Both the position numbers and the translations under genes were made by a program. From Megalobrama amblycephala (Eukaryota > Chordata > Actinopteri > Cypriniformes > Xenocyprididae), in the NCBI RefSeq assembly GCF_018812025.1, contig NC_063063.1, positions 5,498,442 to 5,562,441 of the forward strand: DNA of 64,000 nucleotides, written 5' to 3'. The notes below the pieces were generated by a model. It had not been told where the DNA came from. It was given only the letters and a program-made list of their open reading frames with translations, and made no database searches. This document shows positions 21,971 through 35,167 of this stretch, piece after piece (the first letter of the stretch is position 1; each line of letters starts with the position of its first letter).

Positions 21971-24900
21971 TATATGGCATCTGCCTACTATTATCAGTTT
22001 AACCATGCTGCAGTGAAATTAACTAAACAACTTTTGTTAGAAATGTCTAAACTCTTATATGGCAATTAAGGCTGATTAATGACAAAGATTTCATGTTTTG
22101 ATTCTGATTCTGAATTTGAAAACTTGTTTAAAACATTAAACACAACATCACAAACAGGTTAAGTAAAAATATGATGAATATGTAATATAGTGCATATATT
22201 AAGCAAATATACGCTCTTCTAATTATTTTTTATAGCCAACTATCAAGGACACTGAATGCGTTTCACGAGGTAAATGTAATGTTACATGCACAATATAGTT
22301 TTCAAGCTATTTATTGATATGTTTCTGCAGTTGTAACCCTGATTGAGAGATTACATGGGACATGATACATTTCAGTAAGTTGCACTGTACCTTTTAACAT
22401 ACCTTTTAATGTTCATTCATGTATTTTATGCTATAACAAGTAGTAAAGAGGAAGAGATTATCAGTTCACGTGTGCTCCGCAATCTATCATACCACATTAA
22501 AGAGTGAAAAAATGACATTTTTTGTTTGAAGTTTGTGATAAAATTGACAGAATTTGAAAGCTAAGATGTTGCTTCATATCAAAAGTAACTAAGCACAATG
22601 ATTATTGCGATTATTGGATGGGAGGTGCGTTACAACTAATGTTTAGCGAAGTTTTGTTGACGCATCAACTAAAATACAATAGACCAAAATATTAACCTTA
22701 GGATTTAAGAACAGATATTGGTTCATCAAATGAAGATAGATTAAAATCAAGTCATTGATATTGTCAATCCAGTCCTAATGCTAATAGCTCTGTAGTTGCT
22801 GTTCGAATGGCTTTGGTCCACGTTTATGTCAAAAAGCATACTCAGCCTTTTCAGTCTCTAAAGTAACTACAGCTTCACAGTCAGACTCCCACTGATTATA
22901 AAAAGGTAGTTCTTAGAAGTAACCTCAAAACCACAGAATACGATTGATGTCTGTTGAAACAGAGATGCCCATGAGCTCATTCGAACCAAACGTTCTGCCT
23001 CTCTGAATCGTGAGCTCGTGCTCTGTAACACAAGCCTCATATTTCTCTTCATGATCTTCCCTTCTGTATATCCATCAACAGTAGCGACTAGCGACTGCTT
23101 ATACAGACGTGGAAAAGAAAATACAAACCTACAAATTTCGGTTAAGGTATGCAGACTAAAACGTGGCATCAAAAAAAAAAAAAGACTGTGATTTATGATT
23201 TATGGTTACTTACTGAGAATCACTTTGTAGTTTTGTTGTTACAGCATGTGCACGTTGTAACTGAGTGAAAAGACAAAGGACAATCTTTAGTACACTTAGC
23301 AACAGTCAGGGCAAGGGTAAAAATGGGGATAAGAATAAAATATTGTGCACTAACTCATCTTTTTAAGAACTCTATGACAATGTGGTCATTTGCAATTGTG
23401 CAATTTGGGATGTCCTTACATCAGAGAAAAGCATTATTTTCCAGTCTTTTTTTCTTATGAACCCCCATCAAAAAACACAAACCAGGAACTTGTTCCTTTT
23501 AACTCTTATTAAACATGTCACACAAGGAAGAGCGCTATTGTTCTGAAGCACACCCACATTGCACGATTGTGGATGTTTGCTTTTATGCAAAATCAGTAAA
23601 CAAATTAATAATAAGTAACTTACATTTTAGACGCAGTATTCCTGCTTTGCCTATTTTGCTCTTCCCATGAAAATAGTTCCTAATAAAGCCACAGCAGAAA
23701 CACTGGTGTTTCCTTCCTGAATGAACCAACGTTTTGTGCAAATCGGTTGAGCGAATGATTCACCCATACTTGTTTCGATACTGAATGAATCAATGTCGGT
23801 TGGCTAAATGATTAAAAAACTCACTCTTCTTTTGTCCTTGAATGAATCAGTGTCTTTAAACGAATCGGTTGACTGATGATTCAATGACTCGCTGTCATCG
23901 CCACCTACTGGCGCAAATGTCTAAACATCAACAAGTCGGGTTTCATATAGGTAAAAACACATTTTCACACAGGGAAATAGATTTTAAACAAAGTTATGAT
24001 ACTTTTGTTGAAACCATCTGTTCACATTCATTTCAAATTCTTTTTAAAATAATCATATTTAACTGTTGAATTTCGTGGTGAAAAACTACATTATCCAGGA
24101 TGCTGTACAGAAAATTCAGTCGGAGCGAGCGAATTGCACCAAAATAGATTGCAAAGAACACCCAGGCCCCATCCCAAAGTGGCACACTTCATGTGCACTT
24201 GCGGTCTTGTGGACTTGCAAGACAATAGGGTGTCCCATTTGTCATTTTAGGTTTCAGAAGGATGCTCGCTGCTTGCAAGCGACCCCTTTGAGGGCGATAT
24301 GCTCTGCAGCAGCATATCATATAATTCTGCAATACACTTACAATATATTGTTTCAACAACTAATAATTAATGATTTTAAATGAATAGTTTTTTATTTGAT
24401 TATGTCATTAGCAGTGCTTCATGGGATTGTAGTTCTTTTCCCTCACAGTCTTGTACCTTTGTCTTTTTGTCTGATTTTCAAATACTTTTTTACTTTGAAT
24501 CAAAGTTTGTAATGTTGTGATCCACCTCGTAGCTGGCTGGCTTGGTTCATGGCTTATAACGCTTCAACACTTTGAAATTGGAAAAATACTTTTGGAAGCA
24601 CTGCAACCGAAAAAGTGGTTGGGCAATAATGCACTCTATAAACCACCTGGGTAAAATCTGTAAATTCTGTTTTTAACAAAGCAAAAAAAAGTGCGCTTAA
24701 TATAAAATGCTACAATAGTAGTACAAACTGAGGGACTTAACACACACATTCAGACTCTCTCTGTCTGTCATATGGAATCTCGTGGGTGGCACTGGATAGG
24801 CAGAGCACTCTGGAAATAGCTCAGGAGCAACCCCTCTGTTTCTCCAACCCAGATTTCCTTTTCTGAGGTCAGCGCAAGGGCTGGAAGTGCTGTGCTGCAA

Positions 24901-25581
24901 ACCTCTAGTCGCCATGGCCGACCGCAGCGGCTTCTCTCACAGCACTTCAAGGGCCCGGCGGCAGTGACCAGATGGCCCACCTCACTGGAGCATCTCGTAG
25001 ACTCTACTCTCATTCACAGAGACTGTTAGACACACTCAATATAGCTAGGAACACAGAGCAAGGCTATATGTGTGACGTGTGTTAAGCGAGAGAGGAAATT
25101 TAAGCTTTTTTTTCCTACCACAGAAAAAAAAATAACAGGTAATTTACAACTTTTATCTTTTATCGTTACTTTATATTTCACATTTTAGAGTTTGCTTCTT
25201 ACAATTGTAAGCTAAAAAAAAAATTGCAATTACATTTTTTATTTTTTTATTCCATGATGGAAACAAATGGAAAGTCAGAATTGCGAGATGTAAACTCATA
25301 ATTCAGACAAAAAAAGTCAGAATTGTGAGGTTCTTGGCGTAAACAAGCTTCAATAGAAATGTGTGTGAAAATGCTGATTAAAACTTTTAAGGAATAATTT
25401 TGCACCCTAATTGCACCCTAAAAAGAAGATTCACTCACCACATATGATCTTTTTCTTCTGTAGAACACAAAAGAAGATATTTCAAAAAACAGCCTGCTCT
25501 TTTTCCATACAATGGAAGTGGATGGGAACTATTACAAAACTCCAAAAAAAGATCATGAACGTATCAGTAAACTTGACTGAC
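21971..25581. other. mixed non-coding, probable old repeat pieces
   Basis: Positions 23700-23915 repeat 'tgaatgaatca' and 'gaatcggttga' phrases and end 'gccacctactggcgc', a common repeat ending. Positions about 24080-24440 are bracketed by 'aactacattatccaggatgc' and 'gcttcatgggattgtagtt', a possible inverted-end element. Positions 25262-25335 carry two units of the GAATTGCGAGATATAAAGTC repeat. Positions 24760-25010 are a GC-richer unique island. No gene was recognised. Confidence 0.5.
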
Positions 25582-26159
25582 GCCCTGTTTACACCTGGTA
25601 TTAAGATGTTCTGATTTCTACAAGGGCAGGGTTTATCGGTGGGTAAACTGTATGGGCTTTTTCAGATCTTTTGATCTAATGGACAAACTAAGCTTGTGCA
25701 ATTTACATATGAGTGCGAAGGGAAAAGCATACGGAGAGCAGGAGCTTTAGTTTCTGCTCTGACAGCCACAAGACCACGCTGAACGTGGTGAGTGCGAGTT
25801 AGAATTCAGGAATGGTGAGAGAACATTGTGCTTGGTATGTTTTTCATCTTTAAACCAAACCTATGTCTTCAGCCAACAAAGTTTAAATCCCGTCTGGCTA
25901 GTGCACTTCTCATAATGTTTACACGTTATGTCAGTAGGCGGAGAATAGGCGGTCTTTTGTGGCTGTTCGAACACATTTGACCACATGAGCATTTACACTA
26001 CGAAAGCAAACCGGTCTAATGCGTTTTCGACTACCTCTGGAAGTGGTCAAAGGTGGACAAGCTCAAAACATTTAAGACCCCGTTTACACCTGTATTTAGC
26101 GTTGTCCACTTGTGATCGAATTGATGAAAATTCTTCTTAATACCAAATGTAAACAGGGC
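25582..26159. mobile_element. inverted-repeat element, 'GCCCTGTTTACA' ends
   Basis: GCCCTGTTTACACCTGGTAT at the left is mirrored by ATACCAAATGTAAACAGGGC at the right. An internal partial copy of the end ('ccccgtttacacctgtattt') lies near 26080, so the right side carries a second, partly duplicated terminus. Non-coding. Confidence 0.82.
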
Positions 26160-27680
26160 CTAAGTTTTTCTGAAGCCATTTGTGTGACTGAATATGCTGC
26201 ATTGAAAATCTTTTTGACAGCCGTGGTCAACATTCACTCTCATGGAAAACAGCAGCTTTGACATTCAGTTATAAATAACTGTTTTTTCTGTTCCATGGAA
26301 GGAAGGAAGTCATACTGCTATCAAAAAGAGTGAGTAAATGATGACAGTGTTCCTTATGAACACAGTTAAGCTAAACCAATGTACAAAGAGGACACACACA
26401 AAAAAGGCAGTCTGCGTGAATGTTAAACTTTTTAAATGTTAGCATAAACTGTATGTTTCCATTTTTATAGCCATTTTTACTCAGGCCAATGTTTGTCGAG
26501 CTTTCAGAGGGCTTTATATTTCCTTTTCCTGTGGTTTTCGCAGACAAGAACAGCCAAACCCAAATGTAGATGCTCAGCTTGGCACACAGATGACTTGAGC
26601 GTGCCGGACAGACAAAGGCACAGAAGACAAATCAAGCCCGTTTATTTGTATGCATTTCTATTTCTCAGTGGTTTTGCATTTTGCGGCCCAGACATACAGA
26701 CCCCGGGGAGGATATTCTTACAAGACAACTGATTTTTTTTTTTTTTTTTATTATTGACAGCTGACTGACGTTGTGGTGTGAAGGTAAAGAGCACTATTGT
26801 CATTCCACAAGTGTAATAAAAGTTTTCGCTTAGTCTTATTAAGTGCAAACAATAAGTGCAACCATAATCAAAGTACTCTCTCAATATTCAAAGTGCAAAT
26901 AGAAACTACATTTTCTTCTAGCATACAGAGCTAAGAGATGCTTACAAACTGCACAGCCCAGTCTAAGATAGCTTTTATATTGGGAGATATTTGCATGCAT
27001 CAGGGAGCCGCTTTCAAAAATGCGGGGTATTGAAATCGCGTTTGAATGAGTGCTCGCGTTTTACTTTCGCTTTCGATTTCATGATCATGCGTACTCTGTG
27101 AATAGGGAGCAGAGGTGCTGAGCGCGAATTCTACAAGATAAGACATCTGTCAGACGTTCTGGCTCTGTTATGCAACAAATCCTCCGCCATGGTCTTATCA
27201 GTCATCTCGTCACTTACGCTCATCATGTGATCAGTGATCAGTGATTCCTGCTGCACTACATACAACTCTGCTGCTCGTGTTGGATGAGCTGGATGCGATT
27301 GAAGCGACTGTTACAATTAGGCACATTAGGCATTATGTAAATGTATATTACAAAATATATATATATATATTTTTTTTTACAGTGTAGCAACCATCCCGAA
27401 CACCTTAGCAACTGCATAGCAATGCCCTGACAACCACCCAAAAGCCACATTGTCTCTGAAGGCGGATATTCCACCCACCACCCCAACTCTGACACACTGT
27501 CACCCGTGTAAGGCACTGCAATGACCTCACTGTCAGCTGAACGTATGGAACTAATTTAACACGCTCCCCTTTCCTCTTCCTGTGTGGATGGGTCAAATCT
27601 GTGCACATCTGGGCCCTCCTCCAGCTTTACAACAACCAGACCCCTGCATATCAAGACGAGCGGAGATGAAACAACAAAAA
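26160..27680. other. non-coding with unique islands
   Basis: Positions 26490-26720 and 27580-27680 are GC-richer and unique. A T-run lies at about 26732-26750, and a TA/T run at 27352-27378. No exon was recognised. Confidence 0.45.
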
Positions 27681-27833
27681 CTGAGAAACCACAACAGCCT
27701 GACGCAGGCAGCAAATATGAGAGCTCTGCTAAAAAACATGGGCAGGGACGCCCCAGGCATGCGTTTACTCACATGTCAGATTACGCTTTTGGACAATAAT
27801 GATTCTTTTACAGTAAAGTTTATGGGTCAGAGA
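27681..27833. repeat. duplicated segment, copy A
   Basis: CTGAGAAACCACAACAGCCT through 'acagtaaagtttatgggtcagaga' matches 28919-29093 in the same orientation. Copy A lacks about 20 bases present in copy B. Confidence 0.9.
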
Positions 27834-27868
27834 CCTGTAAACTATTGTAAAATGATTATAAATAAACA

Positions 27869-27979
<111 letters not shown>

Positions 27980-28809
27980 TTTAATACATAAACAAAGAAA
28001 AATACAGATAATAACTTAAAATAAATAAAGCTATGCAGAAAAAAATAGTAATTATTTAAATTTAATAAACAAAAAAATGTGAATAACAACTTCAAATAAA
28101 TAAATAAACACTGATAACAACTTAGAATAAATAAATAAAATAAATAAATACATAAATAAATCAAAGAGACAGAAAAAAGAATGCTAATAATTTATAACAA
28201 ATAAACAAATAAATATGGATAACAACTTAGTAAAAATAAATAAATACAGCTGTGCAGAAATAAATAAAATTATTTATATTAAATAAACAAACAAATAAAT
28301 AAATATATATAACAACTTCAAATAAATAAATACTGATAACAACTTAGAACAAATAAAGCAAAGAGACAGAAAAAAGAATGCTAAAAATGTATAATAAATA
28401 AATAAAGATATAGGAAGACTGAAAAAATGCTAAGTTTATAATAAATAATTAAATAAATACATAAAACGAATTCAACTAAATAAATAAATAAATATGGGTA
28501 ACAAATTCAAATAAATAAATAAATAAATACTGAACAACTTAGAATGAATGAATGAATGAATGAATGAATGAATAAATAAATAAATAAATAAATAGAAAAA
28601 AGGATGCTAATAAATTATAACAAATAAACAAACAAATAAATATGGAAAACAGCTTAGAAAAATAAATCTATGTAGAAAGAAATAATATTGATTATTTAAC
28701 AACTTAGAAATAATGAATAAATAAAGATATAGGAAGAATGAAAAAATTCTAAGTTTATAATAAATAAATAAATAATTAAAATTAAACAAATACGTAAAAC
28801 AAATTCAAA

Positions 28810-28840
<31 letters not shown>

Positions 28841-28858
28841 AGCTGGACTGAAAGAATG

Positions 28859-28891
<33 letters not shown>

Positions 28892-28900
28892 TACTAAGTC
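27980..28900. repeat. A-rich (AAAT)n block with higher-order repeats
   Basis: AAAT runs alternate with recurring phrases: 'ctgataacaactta' near 28110 and 28334, 'agagacagaaaaaagaatgcta' near 28165 and 28364, and 'gatataggaaga.tgaaaaaat.ctaagtttataa' near 28408 and 28728. A (GAAT)n run lies at about 28545-28572. A related stretch sits at 31795-31995. Confidence 0.85.
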
Positions 28901-28918
28901 TAAAAACTGAGAAATCGA

Positions 28919-29093
28919 CTGAGAAATCACAACAGCCTGACGTGGGCAGCAAATATTAAGGCTCTACTAAAAAAACATGGGCAGGAACGCCTCGCAACTG
29001 GACGAAAATCCCAGGCATGCATTAACACACACGTCAGATTGCACTTTTGGACAATTATGATTTTTTTTTACAGTAAAGTTTACAGGTCAAAGA
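28919..29093. repeat. duplicated segment, copy B
   Basis: Same-orientation copy of 27681-27833, about 1.09 kb downstream. It contains an extra stretch of about 20 bases ('tcgcaactggacgaaaat') inside the 'aacgcc...ccaggcatgc' portion. Confidence 0.9.
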
Positions 29094-30044
29094 ATTAAAC
29101 AATTATTTCAGTCACTCTTTCTGAATGCAGATCAGCCGGACAAATAACGCAGGCAAACACATACGCGTTTGCACGCATAAATCAAGGACAGGCAGGTTCT
29201 GCTGTTTGGCACACCTTATGAAGCTCTTGCCCTGAGGTAGATTCCCTCACGCACACACACGGCTCATTCTTTGGCCTGCTCTCACATGCTGTGGGGAGTG
29301 TTGGCTGCCTGGCCTCTCTGGTCAGGTCCGTTGCCAAGCCTCAGCCCAGAACTGAGAGGCCTGTGTTTGCCGCACGGAGCCTGGGCGCTCTCCCTCAACC
29401 TTGTTTCTAAATACACTGCGGCTTCAAGGAACAGCTCTCTCAGCAGCTGGGCCAGCAGCCATGGAAAATGTAGACGCAATGAGAAAGACCAGGAAGAGGG
29501 AGGTGTGGAGGTGTTATTTTGTTTTCTGAGGTTTTTAAACCTCCCCTTGTGAGGGGATATTTTCATGCGCTCATAAGCATTTCTGACAGCTTGTGATTTT
29601 TTTTAAAGGTTTTAACACATTATTAAAGCCTAACGGCCCTCATCCCTCGAGGATCTATAACTGTCATTTCTGCTCATTTGGTTTCTTCAGTGTTTCTTTG
29701 TTTGCTGATAAAGCTGAGGCACTTGTCCAGGTGCTCCATACAATTCACCTAACTGAGCCAAACCGAAACGAACGCAGCGCGGCGTCACGTTGGGCAAGAT
29801 GTAAATTATCATGCCTGAGTACCACGTTTGGTATAACTGATGTAGTATGTCATAGTTAAGCTGTTGAGTGCTATAATTATCTAATGAAATTACATACTGC
29901 TGATCTGGCAGAGTGGGTGAGTTAGATTTTGACACCTCAACTGACTCTCAGTCATTTAATGACAGCCTTTCACACTAATGATGTGTGTAATATGTTTATT
30001 TACTACAGCCCTTTCACTTTAATGACATAATCATGAGCACTATA
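29094..30044. other. non-coding with GC-rich island
   Basis: Positions 29220-29500 are GC-rich and unique in the window. Overlapping frames on both strands give no recognisable protein. Nothing else was identified. Confidence 0.45.
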
Positions 30045-30470
30045 CACTCAAAAAAATTATTTTTGATGCTGTTCACTTTATTTAAACTATTCATTTTGAT
30101 TCAACACCACTGTATCAGGTTTATGGTTTAAATGTGATTGCTTCATGTTAAATTGACTTGAAACGATTACTCTTTGACTTAACTTGAAGTTTTCATATTG
30201 AAATAACATGTTTCAATTAAGTAACCCAACCAGAACTTAATCAAACAGGACTTTTACTTCCCATCATGCTTTGCAAAGGGGCTGAACTGGGAGAATAAAT
30301 GTTGAAATAAAGTGTTATTTTAAGATGAGAAAATGGAGTGTCTTTTTAATGTTTACTGTTCTATTATGCTGGTATTTAAAAGTGTCTGTTATGGTTTTGG
30401 GGTTACCATTGTGGTGAAGTGTTGAGCTTTTGCTTGGGTTGAGGACCTGCTAACAAGAATTCATATCACT

Positions 30471-31466
30471 TTAAAGCTGCAGTATGTAAGAATTCTGTCC
30501 GCTAGAGGTCGCTAGAGGCCTATTCAAAACAAAGGCGTAGCTTGATGACACCAAGTTTGAGAGCGGAATCTTGGGACGTGGTCTTCACCTCAACGGACGG
30601 TGCAAAAGAATAGGGATAGGACTCGGGAAGGAATCATGTTCATGGATGAGATTATTAACGTTACTGTAGTATGAAGCAGAGCAGGTCGAGAGTTGTGGGA
30701 GCTGAACGAGGCCGCTGGAGCGATTGCGCAACACACGCCACGAGCAGTGGGACTTTTATTATGCCACAGTCGCCGGCGCCGCTTCTGCTTTTCCGGTCAT
30801 GTTTATGAGGTAACGCAGCTCTGTTTATCATATTAGATACATTTGAGAGTGTTGAAAATGATGTTATAACATTACTCTGTGCGTTCGCTCGACGGCTGCT
30901 TTGAGACACTTGTTATACACTGCAGTAAACTTTAGAATATCATATTAAATACTGGATGGCTTGTGTTGATAAATGGTAATTAATTTTAAAACGTATTGTA
31001 TGATGGAGAAATTTCTGTATTACTGTTACTAAAAATAAAGCTGCATCTGATTATGCTATGTTGGCTACTTGACAAAATAGTGTTTTTCTCTGAGGCGTGA
31101 ATCAAGAAAATTAGATTTAAGCAATAAAACTAAACATGATGAGCTATATAACAACAATTAGTTTTCTGTCTATAAATGTAACCAAACAGTTGTTCCCTTG
31201 TCTATTAAAACATGTAATATATCAAAGTGTCTTTGGTGTTTCCATGGTTTCTACAAAATAAAACCGGATACCGAGGCAGACCGAGGGTTAACACGGGTAT
31301 GACAGGCGACTCCTCACATGTCCCGGAGCCTTGGTTAAAATTGCAATTTTCTCATGATTTACAAATATTTGGGATATTGTAAGTACTCAAGTGAACAAAA
31401 TATATAACACTGGCTTAGTGTTTTTTGGATATTTTACTGCAAAAATCATACATATTGCACCTTTAA
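30471..31466. mobile_element. nested TTAA-ended element
   Basis: TTAAAGCTGCAGTATGTAAG at the left is answered by 'tacatattgcacctttaa' at the right, with TTAA at both ends. Its interior is GC-richer ('ccgctagaggtcgctagagg') and non-coding. It is inserted inside 30045-31710 and is therefore younger. Confidence 0.8.
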
Positions 31467-31510
31467 TAATACAGTAATCACTATTGTAGTGCTCTGTAGT
31501 GTATTGTAGT

Positions 31511-31594
31511 TCCCAAAAGCATTGCAAGCCTAAGTTGACCGTAGCTCTATGGTGCATGGTTCTACGATCAACTTAGGCTACAATGCTTTTGGGA
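31511..31594. mobile_element. small foldback MITE
   Basis: Arms 31511-31544 (TCCCAAAAGCATTGCAAGCC...) and 31562-31594 (...GGCTACAATGCTTTTGGGA) pair around a 17-base loop. The right end 'aatgcttttgggaaatgcagccc' resembles 'gatgctttcgggaaacgcacccc' of the foldback at 57487, so they are probably one family. Confidence 0.8.
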
Positions 31595-31710
31595 AATGCA
31601 GCCCTGGATGAAACCAGTATCACTTCTAGACTGCCAACACAGAACATCACATCATAAATTTTATGTAAATTACAGGACTAAACAAGTCCAACAATTTATT
31701 TTTTTGAGTG

Positions 31711-32469
31711 TAGCAATACCACAACAATACACACTCTAGGACTAAATCTGGAGTATGGAAAGACAAAATTAAAGTAGACTTTTGCATTTGTCAGGTAAAT
31801 AAAAAAGAAAGAAATATTTATAACATTTTAGAATAAATAAACAAAGCTGATAATTTATTTAAAAAACAAAAAATAAATATTGATAACAACTGAGAAGAAA
31901 GTAATGAAAGAAAGAAAGCTATTAATTCATAATAAACAAACAAATAAATACTGATAACAACTGAGAATAAAAAACAAAAATAAATATTGATACTACTAAA
32001 TATTGAGACTACTAAGTACTAACATTTAAACTGATCATTTCATTATTGTGTAAATGTTTTTACATTGTACTTATATATTTTTTAAAAATACCTGAATGTA
32101 TCTAAAGCTTTAGTTATTTATATAATTACACAAGGACACCTAATATAAAGTGACCATTTTTTGTTTGTTTACATTGAATCTATTATTTTCTGATTGTTCA
32201 AATATAGTGGCTTAACAGTATAACCTTAATTAACCTACCAATAAGTAATAACTGTAATTTATGTTGTTACTATTTCAAGGTTTATTTAAACATTTTGTCA
32301 TAATAATTACTACTAATAATAAAAAAAAAAAATCCCAACATGAAAAATAATGTGCCAATAATTAAAAGGGCATTTAACAATAATATTTCAGTAATACAAA
32401 TATGCATGCTTCGTCACTGTTTGATACTGACAACAGCATTTGCTTACACGTGAGTTTTGAAATATTGTC
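31711..32469. other. AT-rich non-coding with A-rich repeat
   Basis: Positions 31795-31995 repeat 'tgataacaactgagaa.aaa' phrases related to the block at 27980-28900. The rest is AT-rich and anonymous. Confidence 0.6.
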
Positions 32470-32969
32470 TTAAAGGTGCTAAAGAGGATGTTTTGTTTTA
32501 TACGTTTTTGCAATATTACTTGAAACTGTCTTTACTAACTGATAAAAGACTATTTATTAGGTGCACTGAAAGGAATAATATTAATATACATCATCTGTGC
32601 ACGAGGTAGGGCCTTAAAAACATCAGCCAATCGATTCGCCCTCTGGCTTGTCAATCACTGCCATGACGTTCCTTGTGCGAGACGTGCGCCGCTGTGCGCT
32701 CCAATAACTTTTCACACTCCACAGGCGCCGCATGCAATGTTTTTGTCAGGAGACAGGAGTAACAACTGCAGATAATGAGTTACCTGCGGTGAGTCCGACA
32801 TAATGAATCCACTAACACGACACAGCGAATCCCGATGGTAAACACTCGTGTTCCAATACTCGTGCACAAGGCGTTCTCTCGAAATAAGCTGTGAAGGAGG
32901 GGGTTGCAAAAACTCACTAACAGTCTTTGGTTTCTCAGTCGACGAAAAGATCCTCTTTAGCACCTTTAA
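32470..32969. mobile_element. 500-bp TTAA-ended element
   Basis: TTAAAGGTGCTAAAGAGGAT at the left and ATCCTCTTTAGCACCTTTAA at the right are perfect 20-bp inverted ends. The interior is non-coding. Confidence 0.92.
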
Positions 32970-33285
32970 TTCAGAAGAATACATTTCTGCTTGAATACAT
33001 CTATGAAGGAACTGAAGTCACTGCCGCTTTAAGAGGCTCGGCTCGGCTCATGAACTGTGTGAATGTGTGTAACATCGTATCAGGCAATCAACTAACCTGT
33101 TCAATAAACTGTGTAAAACATTCGATCACTTGATCAATACTGAGATTGTAGATGGCTTTTCACTCTATATTAACGTTTTCTCACAGAAGGTTTCTGGAAA
33201 TCGCTCCATGCAGCTGTCTCGTGTCTCTCTATCTCATCTGCTCATGCTGAGAGCGGCAGCAGCGCCAGCGACACGATGCAGCTCT
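32970..33285. other. anonymous, probably repeat-derived
   Basis: Lies between two TTAA elements. It contains 'gccgctttaagaggctcggctcgg' but no paired end was found. No gene was recognised. Confidence 0.4.
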
Positions 33286-33743
33286 TTAAAGCAGAACTAA
33301 GTAACTTTTTTTACCTTCATAAATAGTTTTCTAAGTCCTTACGATGGTTAATTGACTTGTAGTGGTGTGTTTGAGGCGTGCACTAACCCCCTCTGGCACG
33401 TCTACGCCAGAATACAGCACTTGCAACTTGAGCTGCACCGACCCAAACAATCTCGCCTCATGTTCACGTTCACGCGAGAGTGACAAAATGCTTTACGGTA
33501 ATTCAAATACAATGTATATTATGACTTTATAAGACAATTTCGAAAATTACCCACCTCCATCGAGTGCACTGTATTTGCAAATTACCCACCTCCTCTTTCT
33601 TGTACTGTATTTGCAAAACTACTGCGCTGGTGAGCGGTGTAGTCGTTGTAGTCCAGAGCTGCGCTTGGAGTATTTACGACCGTGTGATTCACTGAAGGAA
33701 CCTGTAGGGGGAGCTTCGCAAATCTTACTGAGTTCTGCTTTAA
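33286..33743. mobile_element. 458-bp TTAA-ended element
   Basis: TTAAAGCAGAACTAAGTAAC at the left is answered by 'cttactgagttctgctttaa' at the right. An internal direct repeat ('gaaaattacccacctcc...gcactgtatttgcaaattacccacctcc') is visible near 33541-33615. No protein-coding content was found. Confidence 0.88.
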
Positions 33744-33814
33744 TGCACAAATATTTGCACAGATGCCACATGAACACATTTACACAGTCATACACATAAA
33801 CATTCAAACAAAGA

Positions 33815-34330
33815 AGCTCTTTAATGCGTTCTTGTGCTCGCTTGAATGAGGTTCGCCTTGTATTTTGGACATAATGTCGTTGAAGCACTGATAGAAGCGA
33901 GAATGGACGAGCTTCGGAGCGTTATTAGAGACGCGAGCCGTTTCTGTGTCACACACAAAAGCGCTTCCAAACTCTAAATGTACCTCTTTAATGCGTTCTT
34001 GTGATAGAACCTTGTCCAATCGCTTGAATGTTTTATTTAGCAAGGTTAAAAAACACATGCAAATGACAAACGTAGTGAGGACGCGTAGCAGTGGGCACTC
34101 ACGTTGAGAGACATGACTCGCGGCTCTTTCTGTCAAACAAAACAGTTTGCATTTACTAAATGTAACTCTTTCATGTGTTCCTTTGCTTGTACATTGTACA
34201 GTCGCTAGAATGGTTCAAACTTGTAAGCCTTAAAACATACAAATGACAAACTGACAATACGAAAGTGATCTGGTCTAAAATAATGCAGGGTTCGTCTGCT
34301 ACAATATGAGCGAATAGAACAGTGATAAAC
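33815..34330. repeat. three diverged tandem units of about 165-175 bp
   Basis: 'ctctttaatgcgttcttgtg' begins near 33820 and near 33984, and a diverged form ('ctctttcatgtgttcctttg') near 34163. Each is followed by a 'tcgcttgaatg' / 'tcgctagaatg' phrase; units 2 and 3 also share 'acata/gcaaatgacaaac'. The third unit is the most diverged. Confidence 0.7.
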
Positions 34331-34399
34331 TTACCCATGAGGTGTGTAAGACGTGCATTCACATGATCAATTTGTGCATACATATGGACCTGTATCTTA

Positions 34400-35153
34400 A
34401 ACTGGCGCCGCGTTCATTCCGTAAGTAGAATAGGAAAGGCGTAGGACATACAGCGTAAGCATTTTGAAGAATGCTGAATGCGGAAGTACGTTCAAGGCGA
34501 TATTTTGTGTTTATAAAGCATATACAGTTGTATTTTTTTTTTTTTGAAAATGACGATTGTTTCACTAGATAAGACCCTTATTCCTTGTCTGTTATCGTTT
34601 AAAGCCATTTGAAGCTGCACTGAAACTGTAATTTTGACCTTCAACCGTTTGGAGTCCATTGAAGAGAATAATCCTGGAATGTTCGACTGACGAAAGAAAG
34701 ACATGAACATCTTGGATGACATGGGGGTGAGTAAATTATCAGGAAAAGTTTATTTGGTCCCACTTTATATTAAGTGGCCTTAACTACTATGTACTTACAT
34801 CAAAATATAAGTACAATGTACTTATATTTTGATATTGAGGAATCAATGAAAGATCTGATATTGAGGTGGATACAGGTAAGGTTAGGGAAAGCTTTGGTGG
34901 TATGGGTAGGTTTAAGTGTAGGGGTAAGGTGTAAGGGATGGGTCAACAGTGTAATTATGAATGTAATTACAGAAATGAATTACAGATGTAATTACATGCA
35001 GGTGTTTTTAAAATATAAGTACAATGTAAAAACATGTATGTACACAATAAGTGCATTGTATCAAATGATTAATTAAAATGTAAGTACATAGTAGTTAAGG
35101 CCACTTAATATAAAGTGGGTCCGTTTATTTAAAAGTGGACTAATCCTCTAAGT
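34400..35153. mobile_element. right half of a TTAA foldback, split by a younger insertion
   Basis: Matches the right half of 46609-47497 ('gaataggaaaggcgtaggacata', 'agataagacccttattccttgtct', 'gacatgaacatcttggatgacatgggggtgagtaaattatcagg') and resumes after the inserted element as 'aaaagtggactaatcct'. No left arm is present. Confidence 0.82.
34756..35122. mobile_element. 367-bp element with perfect 8-bp duplication
   Basis: GGTCCCACTTTATATTAAGT at the left is mirrored by ACTTAATATAAAGTGGGTCC at the right, with long arms ('ggccttaactactatgtacttac'). Flanks GTTTATTT (34748-34755) and GTTTATTT (35123-35130) are an exact 8-bp duplication, typical of hAT insertion. Confidence 0.93.
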
Positions 35154-35167
35154 ATTTCCCTGCAGCT

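Larger units (their letters stand above)
30045..31710. mobile_element. TA-flanked element with CACTCAAAAAAAT ends, host to insertions
   Basis: CACTCAAAAAAATTATTTTT at the left and 'aatttatttttttgagtg' at the right are inverted copies, each flanked by TA. The element is interrupted by a TTAA element (30471-31466) and holds a short foldback at 31511-31594. Confidence 0.85.
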
